A DNA stretch of 47,073 nucleotides from Streptomyces sp. SA15 (lineage in GTDB: Bacteria; Actinomycetota; Actinomycetes; Streptomycetales; Streptomycetaceae), in assembly GCF_002291145.1 (NCBI RefSeq), contig NZ_NTGE01000022.1:1-47073 (forward strand), in the 5' to 3' direction. Below, piece by piece: positions 29,740 through 36,512 of this stretch (its first letter is position 1; the number at the start of each line of letters is the position of its first letter). Under the pieces are notes generated by a model that worked only from the letters and a program-made list of their open reading frames with translations, did not search any database and had not been told where the DNA came from. Both the position numbers and the translations under genes were made by a program.

Positions 29740-30813
29740 TCAGGCCGCGCCCTCCACGACGTCCGCCACCACACAGCTGACGTTGTCCGGGCCACCGGCG
29801 CCGTTCGCCTCGGCGATCAGCGTGAGGACCGCCTCGTCGGGGGTGCCGGCGTCGGTGAGGACGGTGCGGATGCGGGCGTCGGGGACGACGCCGTAGAGGC
29901 CGTCGGAGCACAGGAGGTAGCGGTCGCCGGGGTGGGCGTCGTGCAGACGGAGGTCCGGGGCCGCGGGGGGCTCGCCGGGCAGGGCCTTCAGGAGCAGGGC
30001 GCGCTGGGGGTGGGCCGTGGCCTCCTCGGGGGTGAGCCGGCCCTCGTCGATCAGGGACTGGACCACCGTGTGGTCGTGGGTGATGCGGAACAGGCCGCCG
30101 TCGCGCAGCAGGTACGCGCGGGAGTCGCCGATGTGGACCAGGGCCAGGCGGGAGCCCGTCCACAGCACGGCGGTCAGGGTCGTGCCGGCCTCGTCCGGGC
30201 CGCCCGCGCCGTTCGCCACGTCCCGGACCGCCTCGGTCGCTCCCCGCACCGCCTCCTCCAGGAGATTGAGGACGTCGCCGGCCGGCAGTTCCTCCGTGTC
30301 CAGGAATCGCAGCGCCTCCACGGCCGCGCTGCTCGCGGGGGCGCCCGCGGGTCCGAAGCCGTCCGCGACCGCGAGCAGTCGGCTTCCCGCATACGCCGTG
30401 TCCTGATTGCCGGGTCGGACCCGGCCTCGGTCCGAGTGGGCGGAGTAACGCAGTTCCAGCATGGTGGTGTCGTCCTTCCTCGGCTGTGCTGTCAGTTGGC
30501 TCACGAGGAACGCGGCGAGATCCCGCCGTACGGCCGTGTCCGCCTCGACCTGCGCCCAGTAGGCGCGGATCTCCTTGGCCGCGGCCGGGGGCAGCAGGGC
30601 ACACACCTCACGGATCCGCGCGAGCGGCATGCCGAGCCGCCGTAGCCACGCCACCAGCCGGGCCCGCTCCAGCTGCTCCACCGCGTAGTACCGGTAGCCC
30701 GTGTCCGGGTCCACCCGCGCGGGCCGCAGCAGGTCCAGCTCGTCGTACAGCCGCAGCGCCTTGGGCGACAGCCGGGACGCCTTGGCGAAGGCGCCGATGG
30801 TCAGCCACTCCAT
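29740..30813 (-). CDS. MerR-PP2C fusion: ligand/stress regulator with serine/threonine phosphatase domain
   Basis: A 357-residue protein. Residues 1-70 are a MerR winged helix (LTIGAFAKASRLSPKALRLY, then DTGYRYYAVEQLERA). A dimerisation helix follows to about 115. Residues about 120-355 are a PP2C phosphatase with all metal motifs: RVRPGNQD, LAVADGFGP, VHIGDSRAYLL, LLCSDGLYGV and GGPDNVSCVV. ATG 30813 has GGGGGAG five bases upstream. The first 20 residues of the longer frame are dropped. It would couple promoter control to a phosphoprotein or an intramolecular signal; the kinase partner is unknown. A MerR-style operator with 19-bp spacer lies in its own promoter, so it probably autoregulates. 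It is divergent from an ATP-grasp gene. Confidence 0.88.
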   Translation of the reverse strand: MEWLTIGAFAKASRLSPKALRLYDELDLLRPARVDPDTGYRYYAVEQLERARLVAWLRRLGMPLARIREVCALLPPAAAKEIRAYWAQVEADTAVRRDLAAFLVSQLTAQPRKDDTTMLELRYSAHSDRGRVRPGNQDTAYAGSRLLAVADGFGPAGAPASSAAVEALRFLDTEELPAGDVLNLLEEAVRGATEAVRDVANGAGGPDEAGTTLTAVLWTGSRLALVHIGDSRAYLLRDGGLFRITHDHTVVQSLIDEGRLTPEEATAHPQRALLLKALPGEPPAAPDLRLHDAHPGDRYLLCSDGLYGVVPDARIRTVLTDAGTPDEAVLTLIAEANGAGGPDNVSCVVADVVEGAA

Positions 30814-30842
30814 GCGGGCTCCCCCTTCGTTCCTCGCCACCG

Positions 30843-30873
30843 ATGCTGGGGCTTCACCAAAGGGGAAGGTCAA
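30843..30873 (-). promoter_or_regulatory. MerR-type promoter with 19-bp spacer and palindromic operator
   Basis: On the minus strand TTGACC (30873-30868) and CAGCAT (30848-30843) are 19 bp apart. Between them lies the dyad CTTCACCAAAGGGGAAG (30852-30868, one mismatch in 7-bp arms). This is the over-long spacer and operator placement typical of MerR-regulated promoters and resembles metal-responsive ones (TTGACCTTCCCC). It lies 30 bp upstream of the merR-PP2C ATG. Confidence 0.7.
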
Positions 30874-30948
30874 ATGGGTTGCCGCGGTTGCGGCGGCGGC
30901 GGTTAGCCTGCGGACTCACGAGACATCCAGGACAGGAAGGGACCCGAC

Positions 30949-31821
30949 GTGCCCCGTGTCGCCCTCGTCACCTACAACCCCCGGCCGGAGCCCAGCAAGG
31001 ACGCCGACCTGCCCGTGCTGCTGGAGGCACTGCGCGCGGCCGGGGCCGAGGCGGACGCCGTGTTCTGGGACGACGCCGGCGTCGACTGGGCCGGTTACGA
31101 CCTCGCCGTCATACGGTCCACCTGGGACTACAGCTGGCGGGCCGCCGAGTTCGTGGCGTGGGCGGAGCGGTGCGCCAAGGCGACGCGGCTGGCGAATCCG
31201 GCGGCCGTGGTGCGGTGGAACACCGATAAGCGGTATCTGGGGGATCTGGCGGACGCCGGAGTGCCTGCCGTCCCGACCCGCTATCTCGCGCCCGGCGATC
31301 CGGCCGACCTCCCCGACGACCACGAGTACGTCGTCAAGCCCACCTCCGGCGCGGGCGCCCGCTACGCCGCGCGCTACACGCCCGAGCAGCGGGAGACGGC
31401 CGTACGACACCTCGCGCGCATGCACGAGGAAGGGCTCACCGCGATGGTCCAGCCGTATGTGACGGCCATAGACACCGGCGGTGAGCGGGCCCTGCAGTTC
31501 TACGGCGGCCGGCTCCTGCACGCCAGCCGCAAGCGGGCCGTGCTCGCCCCCGGCACCGCCTTCGACGCGGACAAGGTCGCCCACCCCGGCCTGGAGCGCT
31601 GGACCCCGACCCCGGCCGAACTCGCCGTGGCCGAGCGCGCGTTGGCCTCAGTACCGGACGCGGACGAGCTGCTGTACGCCCGCGTCGACCTCGTGGACGG
31701 GGAGGACGGCCGGCCGCGGGTGATGGAGCTGGAGCTGGTCGAGCCGAATCTGTTCCTGTTCCTGCATCCGGAGTCGGTACCGGCCGTCGTCGAAGCCGTC
31801 CTGGCGGCGGCTACCCGGTGA
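30949..31821 (+). CDS. ATP-grasp domain protein (RimK/DcsG-like ligase)
   Basis: A 290-residue protein of the ATP-grasp superfamily. The N-terminal pre-ATP-grasp part has a Rossmann-like start (VALVTYNPRPEPSKDADLPV) and DLAVIRSTWDY. The central lid has VVKPTSGAGARYAARY. The C-terminal metal/ATP loop is YARVDLVDGEDGRPRVMELE followed by LVEPNLFLFLHPES, with acidic and Asn ligands (MELELVEPN). Relatives include the O-ureidoserine cyclo-ligase DcsG and cyanophycin/RimK-type ligases; the substrates here are unknown. The GTG at 30949 follows AGGAAGGGA. It is divergent from the MerR-PP2C gene and may share its signal. Its 3' end overlaps the convergent hypothetical gene by 11 bp. Confidence 0.82.
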   Translation: MPRVALVTYNPRPEPSKDADLPVLLEALRAAGAEADAVFWDDAGVDWAGYDLAVIRSTWDYSWRAAEFVAWAERCAKATRLANPAAVVRWNTDKRYLGDLADAGVPAVPTRYLAPGDPADLPDDHEYVVKPTSGAGARYAARYTPEQRETAVRHLARMHEEGLTAMVQPYVTAIDTGGERALQFYGGRLLHASRKRAVLAPGTAFDADKVAHPGLERWTPTPAELAVAERALASVPDADELLYARVDLVDGEDGRPRVMELELVEPNLFLFLHPESVPAVVEAVLAAATR

Positions 31822-32425
31822 CCGCCACCCGCTGCAACAACCCCCACGTGAACTCCGCGACACACTCCCGCCGCACCCCCTGACCGTCCGGCGCCGTGAA
31901 GGCGAGCCCCCAGCGGGTCGGGGCCGAGCCCTGGAGGGGTCGGGCGGGGGCGAAGGCACGGGCCGCCTCGTCGACCGTGCAGGACCAGGGGGTGAGGTCG
32001 TCGAGGGTGCGGAGGGGAGGTCCTTCGATGCCGGGGGCGCGGATCAGCCATTCGTTCCAGACGGCGCCGTTCGGGGCGAGGAGGACCTCGAAGCGCAGGT
32101 CGGGCCAGAGGGGGACGGGCCACAGGCGGGCCTCGCACTCCAGGTCTCCGATCTTGCGGGTGAGGACGGACTCGGGTGCGCCGAGGATCGAGCGGTAGCG
32201 GGAGGCGGCGGAGCGGGACCGTGGGGAGCGGACCATCGCCTGCCAGCGCTTGTTGGCCTCGCGCATGTCCGCGATCGAGGCGCCCAGGGCGTGGCGGGCG
32301 TCCTCCACCAGGTCCGGATTGTGGTCGGCCATGCGGCGAAGCAGGACCAGCTGGAAATCCAGCGGGGTGAAGGGACGGAAGGGACTAGGACTGGCCGGGG
32401 GTTTTCCGGAGGGCATGGGAACCAT
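31811..32425 (-). CDS. Conserved hypothetical protein, last gene of the glycan operon
   Basis: A 204-residue soluble protein with no recognised family. It has a Pro/Ser-rich start, a helical segment (LDFQLVLLRRMADHNPDLVE) and a beta-rich C-terminal half (CEARLWPVPLWPDLRFEVLL, GAVWNEWLIRAPG). No signal peptide or membrane helix is visible. The start at 32425 overlaps the FkbM methyltransferase gene by 41 bp; ATG 32416 is an alternative. Codon use and composition match its neighbours, so it is probably a real gene translated with the operon. Its 3' end overlaps the convergent ATP-grasp gene by 11 bp. Function unknown. Confidence 0.65.
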   Translation of the reverse strand: MVPMPSGKPPASPSPFRPFTPLDFQLVLLRRMADHNPDLVEDARHALGASIADMREANKRWQAMVRSPRSRSAASRYRSILGAPESVLTRKIGDLECEARLWPVPLWPDLRFEVLLAPNGAVWNEWLIRAPGIEGPPLRTLDDLTPWSCTVDEAARAFAPARPLQGSAPTRWGLAFTAPDGQGVRRECVAEFTWGLLQRVAVTG

Positions 32426-33233
32426 CGTGCCGCACGGTCTCTTCGGCGCCCGGGCGGCGGCCGTCCGGGAGGAAGAGCACCGAGTTGACGTAGCGCGGTC
32501 GGCTGCGGAAGGGCAGCACGCGGCGCAGCAGGCCGTGCGTGACGACGTAGGCGGCGCGCTCCTGGTGGGCCTCCAGCGGGAAGTCGGTGAGGGGGACCCA
32601 GGAGTCGCCGGGCAGCACCCAGCCGTCGTAGCCGAGCAGGGACAGGTACGTCACCACGGGGGCGATCGGCTGGATACGAGACTCGAGCTCCACGAAGAGG
32701 GCCGGCCGGTCGCGGGCCAGCAGGCCCGTCGCCCCGCGCAGCACCGACAGCTCGCTGCCGTCCACGTCGACCTTGATGAAGCCGACGTTCCGCAGGCCCA
32801 GGTCGTCCAGGGCGACGCAGCGGACGTCCAGGGCGTGGCCGTGGATGTCCCGGCGGACCAGGGACGACACGCCCCGGTCGCCGGAGTCGTCCGCCGGCAG
32901 CCAGAGCCGGGCGGTGCCCGGTTGGTCCGCGGCGGCGGCCTGGACCACGTCGACGTTGGCCGGGGCCGCCGAGGTGAGCAGACGGGCCAGATGCGGGACC
33001 GGTTCGACGGTCACCACCCGGTGGGCCCGGGCGGACAGGCGGCGCGTCCAGGGGCCGTACCAGCCGCCGACGTCCACGGCCGTGCCGCAGTCCGCCGGGC
33101 ACAGGTCGCCGAGGCGGGCCAGCTCCGGTTCGAATCGGGGGTAGACGGCTCGGGCTGCCGCGGCGACCAGGCGGGTGGGCAGGAGGGGGGCGAGCCGGGC
33201 AGCCAGCGTGGTGGTGGTGCTCGCGGTGCTCAT
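32385..33233 (-). CDS. FkbM-family methyltransferase
   Basis: A 282-residue SAM-dependent enzyme. Motif I is AVDVGGWYGPWTRRL, motif II VVTVEPVPH, and the characteristic FkbM block is GFIKVDVDGSELSVLRGA followed by LFVELESR. FkbM enzymes methylate hydroxyl groups, often on sugars or glycolipids. ATG 33233 overlaps the Trm112-like stop as ATGA and begins a hydrophobic N-terminus (LAARLAPLLPTRLVAAAARA); the longer frame to 33419 is antisense-like. Within this operon it is the third methyltransferase, which suggests a glycan with several O-methyl groups. Confidence 0.83.
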   Translation of the reverse strand: MSTASTTTTLAARLAPLLPTRLVAAAARAVYPRFEPELARLGDLCPADCGTAVDVGGWYGPWTRRLSARAHRVVTVEPVPHLARLLTSAAPANVDVVQAAAADQPGTARLWLPADDSGDRGVSSLVRRDIHGHALDVRCVALDDLGLRNVGFIKVDVDGSELSVLRGATGLLARDRPALFVELESRIQPIAPVVTYLSLLGYDGWVLPGDSWVPLTDFPLEAHQERAAYVVTHGLLRRVLPFRSRPRYVNSVLFLPDGRRPGAEETVRHDGSHALRKTPGQS

Positions 33234-33454
33234 GGGGCCATCCGTTTGAGGAGTTCCTCGTGTTCGTCGTCCGGGACCTGCTCCCCGGAGGCCGGCAGCA
33301 GCTGCGGGATCCCGTCGACGATCGGGTAACGGCGGCGCAGGCGCGGGTTGTACAGGGCCTCGGTCCGCGCCGGCCCGTCGGGGACGACAAGGTGCAGCGG
33401 GCCCTTGTCGAGCGGGCACGCCAGGATCTTCAGCAGTGGGTCGTCGGGTTTCAC
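33230..33454 (-). CDS. Trm112-like small protein
   Basis: A 74-residue protein with the Trm112/YcaR layout: PLLKILACPLDKGPLHLV, then YNPRLRRRYPIVDGIPQLLP. Only one Cys of the usual zinc-ribbon set is present, as in many bacterial members. Trm112-type proteins activate or stabilise methyltransferases; here the gene lies between a transporter and the FkbM gene and is coupled to both (GTGA with the upstream stop, ATGA with the downstream start). The GTG at 33454 has AAGGAG 11 bases upstream, a long spacing, so coupling probably matters. A partner among the three methyltransferases of the operon is the natural guess. Confidence 0.8.
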   Translation of the reverse strand: MKPDDPLLKILACPLDKGPLHLVVPDGPARTEALYNPRLRRRYPIVDGIPQLLPASGEQVPDDEHEELLKRMAP

Positions 33455-34368
33455 GGTGGAGTCAACTCCTTGGCAGCGGTGGGGGGTTGGGGTGCTCGGT
33501 CGTGTTTCGGCATGGTCAGCAGTACGGAGACGGCGAGGGCGGTGCCCGCGAGGCGCAGGGCGAGCCGCAGCGGGTCCTGCGGCAGGGCCTCGCCGAACGA
33601 GAGCGTGCCGAGCACCGCCGTGAACAGGCAGGTCACCGTCGTGCACACCGGCACGATCAGCGAGGCCCGGCAGCGCTGCAGCGCCGCCTGTGACATGACC
33701 AGGCCGAACGCGCCGGTGAAGAGGAGGAGGTACGGATACGGGGAGCGGAGCAGGTCGAGCAGCGCGCCGCCGAGTCCGCTGGTGGTCAGGTAGCCCGACA
33801 CGCCCTTGATGGCGAGCGAGCTGACGCCGTAGAGCAGGCCCACCGCCACGCCGTACTCGACGCCCGTGGTCGGCGCCCGGTGGCGGTGGCGGGCGAGCCG
33901 CTCGGCGTTGTTGTACAGCCACACGCCCGCCGCCAGCGACGGCACGCACACCAGCAGGACCAGCGGGTACGGGGCCGCCTGACTCACGGTGTCGGAGCTC
34001 TCGTTCAGCGACAGCACGACCATGAGCAGCGCGGCGAGGATCGCGCCCAGCGCGTACCGCTCGCGGCCGGTGGTCTCCTCGCCCAGCAGCCGGGCGGACA
34101 GCAGCACGAGCAGCACCAGACCGGAGACGAAGATGCCCTGCGCGGCGGCGATCGGCAGGGTGCGGTAGACGGCGAGCTGCGCGCCGAAACCGGCGGCGAG
34201 CGAGAGCGAACCGCCGATCCACAGCGGACTGCGCAGCACCAGCCCGAGCAGCCGGGCCGGCTGCCGGACGCTGACCTCGGGCAGGGCGGTCAGGGCGCGT
34301 TTCTCCAGGACGAAACCGGTGCTGTACAGGGCGTTCGCCAACAGGGCCGCGGCCACTCCCCACCACAT
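33451..34368 (-). CDS. DMT/EamA-like membrane transporter
   Basis: A 305-residue membrane protein with about nine to ten hydrophobic helices, starting MWWGVAAALLANALYSTGFV, the typical EamA/DMT entry helix. Two internal five-helix halves are recognisable, with the conserved LPIAAAQGIFVSGLVLLVLL and the second-half LIVPVCTTVTCLFTAVLG followed by LSFGEAL. DMT proteins export small molecules or flip lipid-linked sugars (as ArnE/F-type flippases do). Inside an arabinofuranosyltransferase operon it might flip a polyprenyl-linked sugar donor or a glycolipid intermediate; that is inference. It starts 3 bp after the preceding methyltransferase stop, and its stop overlaps the Trm112 start as GTGA. Confidence 0.8.
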   Translation of the reverse strand: MWWGVAAALLANALYSTGFVLEKRALTALPEVSVRQPARLLGLVLRSPLWIGGSLSLAAGFGAQLAVYRTLPIAAAQGIFVSGLVLLVLLSARLLGEETTGRERYALGAILAALLMVVLSLNESSDTVSQAAPYPLVLLVCVPSLAAGVWLYNNAERLARHRHRAPTTGVEYGVAVGLLYGVSSLAIKGVSGYLTTSGLGGALLDLLRSPYPYLLLFTGAFGLVMSQAALQRCRASLIVPVCTTVTCLFTAVLGTLSFGEALPQDPLRLALRLAGTALAVSVLLTMPKHDRAPQPPTAAKELTPP

Positions 34369-34371
34369 GGC

Positions 34372-35115
34372 CTAGGTCCTCCTCCGCGCGTGCAGGAGCA
34401 GGATCGACGCGAGGGAGGGTCTGGCGCAGGCCAGCCGGTCCAGTGGTCGCAGCGGACGCGGTACGCCGTGGAAGGGGGCGCCTTCGAGGCGTACGACGTC
34501 GAAGCCGGCGGCGGTGACGAACTCCCGTAAGGCGCGGGCGGTGTAGAGCCGCAGATGTCCTACGACCTCCCGCCCCGGCCGACCGTGAATGGCCCGCAGG
34601 CTGACCTCCGAGAACACCGGCTGGACGCCGGCCAGCAGCAGGGCGCGGTTGTACCAGGCGGCCAGGTTCGGGGTGGAGAGCATGAGGTGGCCGCCCGGGC
34701 GCAGGACGCGGCGGATCTCGTCGAGCGCCGCGTCCGGGTCGACGAGGTGCTCGATCACCTCGCTGAACAGCACGGCGTCCGCGGAGGCGGTGCCGAACGG
34801 CAGTCCGTCGCCGCTGAGTTCGCCGCGGATCGTGTACGTCAGGTGGGTACGGGCGCGTTTCAGGGCGTCCTGGGACCAGTCGACGCCGATGAGGCGGTGG
34901 CCGGTGAGGAGGGGGGCGGCGGTGGCGGCGGCGGTGCCGTCGCCGCAGCCGATGTCGAGGATGGTGCGGGGGGTGCCTGTGCCGGTGGCCGGGCCGAGGG
35001 CGGTGGCCAGCATGCGGGCCTGGCGGAGGGAGCGGGGGGTGCCGGAGGCTACGGGGACGGTGGGGTCCTCGTAGAAGTCGCGTAGGTCCTTCGGGAGCTG
35101 GGCGGTGGTGGTCAT
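34372..35115 (-). CDS. Class I SAM-dependent methyltransferase
   Basis: A 247-residue methyltransferase with motif I LDIGCGDGTAAATAAPLL, motif II IGVDWSQDALKRA, motif III DAVLFSEVIEHLVDPDAALD and motif IV LRPGGHLMLSTPN. It is the UbiE/Methyltransf_11 type, as often found in glycan and lipid modification. ATG 35115 overlaps the stop of the acyltransferase gene as ATGA. The C-terminal part (YTARALREFVTAAGFDVVRL) is the normal lid. The target is unknown; context suggests a sugar hydroxyl or carboxyl of an envelope glycan. Confidence 0.85.
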   Translation of the reverse strand: MTTTAQLPKDLRDFYEDPTVPVASGTPRSLRQARMLATALGPATGTGTPRTILDIGCGDGTAAATAAPLLTGHRLIGVDWSQDALKRARTHLTYTIRGELSGDGLPFGTASADAVLFSEVIEHLVDPDAALDEIRRVLRPGGHLMLSTPNLAAWYNRALLLAGVQPVFSEVSLRAIHGRPGREVVGHLRLYTARALREFVTAAGFDVVRLEGAPFHGVPRPLRPLDRLACARPSLASILLLHARRRT

Positions 35116-36512
35116 GTGCCGGCCTCCGTCGTGTGCAGGTAGTGCTCGAACAGGTCCCGGAGGTGGGCGCCGTCGCCGTGACCGAGCAGGGCGCGGGACC
35201 AGCGCAGCGCGAGGTGCAGGCGGCCGGCCGTGGAGGCGGTGGTGACGGTGAGGCCGCGGGGCATACGGGCCGGCGCGGAGAACCAGACGGCGTGCGCGCG
35301 GCCGGCCTCCTCGCCGAAGTCCAGGGGGTACGGGATGCGGCCGATGTTGCTGAGGAGGGTCGTCGAGGTCCAGGGGGCGGCGGCTCGACGGAGGCCTCGG
35401 GTGAGTGCGGCTCGCCAGGCGACGGGGGTGACCGGGGCGGTGAGGAGCGTGGCGCCGTGGCCCAGTTGGGGGCGGGGGAGGGATTTGAGGGCGCGGGTGC
35501 GGGTTGCCGTGCGGCGCAGGAGGGTGGGCATGTCGGCGGGCGTGGTTCTGGTCAACTCGTCCGGGCTGAAGGGGACTTCGACGAGGCGGGTGCCGTTGCC
35601 CATGGGCATGGTGGTGTCTCGGGGGCGGTCGTCCACGGGCATGGTGATGCGGAGGGGGCGGGGGTGTGCGCCGTGTTCCCTGTTCCAGTGGGCGATGGTG
35701 AGGGCTGTGGTGACCATGAGCTGGTCGTTCACGGTGTACGGGGAGCCCTTGGGGCGGTGGGGGAGGGGGAGTTCGGTGACGAGGAGGCCGTTGCCGGGGG
35801 AGGGTTCGGGGGTGCCTTGGGCTACGCGGGCGGGTTTGGACCAGTTGGAGGGGGTGTCCGGGGGGTCCTGTGGGCTTTCGGGGGTGCGGAGGGGTGCCGG
35901 GGCGGGGGAGTTGTCCTTGCCGCCGTAGAGCTCCGCTGCGGTGGCGAGTACACGGAGGCAGGCTGGGCCGTCGAGGGCGGTGTGGTTGATGGTGAGGAAC
36001 AGGACCGTTCCTTCGCTGTGGGCGGGTGGGGTCGCTCGCCCGCGCTCGCGGGGTGCCGCTCTCTGTGGGACGGGAGCCGCCCCAGCGGCACGACTGCCGG
36101 CAGCCAGACCCACTACATCCGTCGCCTCGCTCCCCTCGACCGGCCCCGCCCCCTCCACCACCTCCAACCGAATCGGCGGCGACAACGACAACGGCGGCGC
36201 CTCCACCAGCGCCCTTGTCCGCGCATCCCGCAACGCATCCCGCCCCGGAGGGAGAACGCTCACCACCTCCACATCCGGCTCAGCCGTCAGCTCCCACTCG
36301 TACCGCCGCCGGTACCACCGCCCCCGAGCCTCCCGCATCAGAATGCGCGGATGCCGATGCAGCGCCTCCGTGAACGCCTTCCGCAAACGCACCGGATCGA
36401 GCCGCCCCGGCAGATGCACCTCGATGTGGACCGTCTCCGGCTCCTCCTCCTGGAGGCAGTGCCGGGCCACCTCGTCCACGACCGGGAACGGAATGCGCGT
36501 GGGTACGGTCAT
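35112..36512 (-). CDS. Condensation-superfamily acyltransferase in the glycan operon
   Basis: A 466-residue protein of the chloramphenicol-acetyltransferase/condensation fold. The signature is NHTALDG (Asn176-His177, Asp181), with the catalytic His kept. N-terminal LQEEEPETVHIEVHLPGRLD and FTEALHRHPRILMREARG, and C-terminal LLSNIGRIPYPLDFG, match standalone condensation/WS-DGAT-like acyltransferases. A low-complexity Gly/Ala/Pro insert covers residues 122-168, just before the signature, and holds a palindromic intergenic-type repeat. ATG 36512 overlaps the AftD-like stop as ATGA; the frame upstream is antisense. It may acylate the glycan or glycolipid made by this operon, as PapA-type enzymes do in mycobacteria. 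Confidence 0.72.
   Translation of the reverse strand: MTVPTRIPFPVVDEVARHCLQEEEPETVHIEVHLPGRLDPVRLRKAFTEALHRHPRILMREARGRWYRRRYEWELTAEPDVEVVSVLPPGRDALRDARTRALVEAPPLSLSPPIRLEVVEGAGPVEGSEATDVVGLAAGSRAAGAAPVPQRAAPRERGRATPPAHSEGTVLFLTINHTALDGPACLRVLATAAELYGGKDNSPAPAPLRTPESPQDPPDTPSNWSKPARVAQGTPEPSPGNGLLVTELPLPHRPKGSPYTVNDQLMVTTALTIAHWNREHGAHPRPLRITMPVDDRPRDTTMPMGNGTRLVEVPFSPDELTRTTPADMPTLLRRTATRTRALKSLPRPQLGHGATLLTAPVTPVAWRAALTRGLRRAAAPWTSTTLLSNIGRIPYPLDFGEEAGRAHAVWFSAPARMPRGLTVTTASTAGRLHLALRWSRALLGHGDGAHLRDLFEHYLHTTEAGT
36053..36091. repeat. Palindromic Streptomyces-type repeat inside a coding sequence
   Basis: GTGCCGCT at 36053-36060 and AGCGGCAC at 36084-36091 are inverted arms inside a stretch (about 36030-36110) that resembles an abundant Streptomyces intergenic repeat I recall (around TGTGGGACGGGAGCCGCCCC). 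It lies in the low-complexity insert of the acyltransferase and keeps the frame. Confidence 0.5.
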
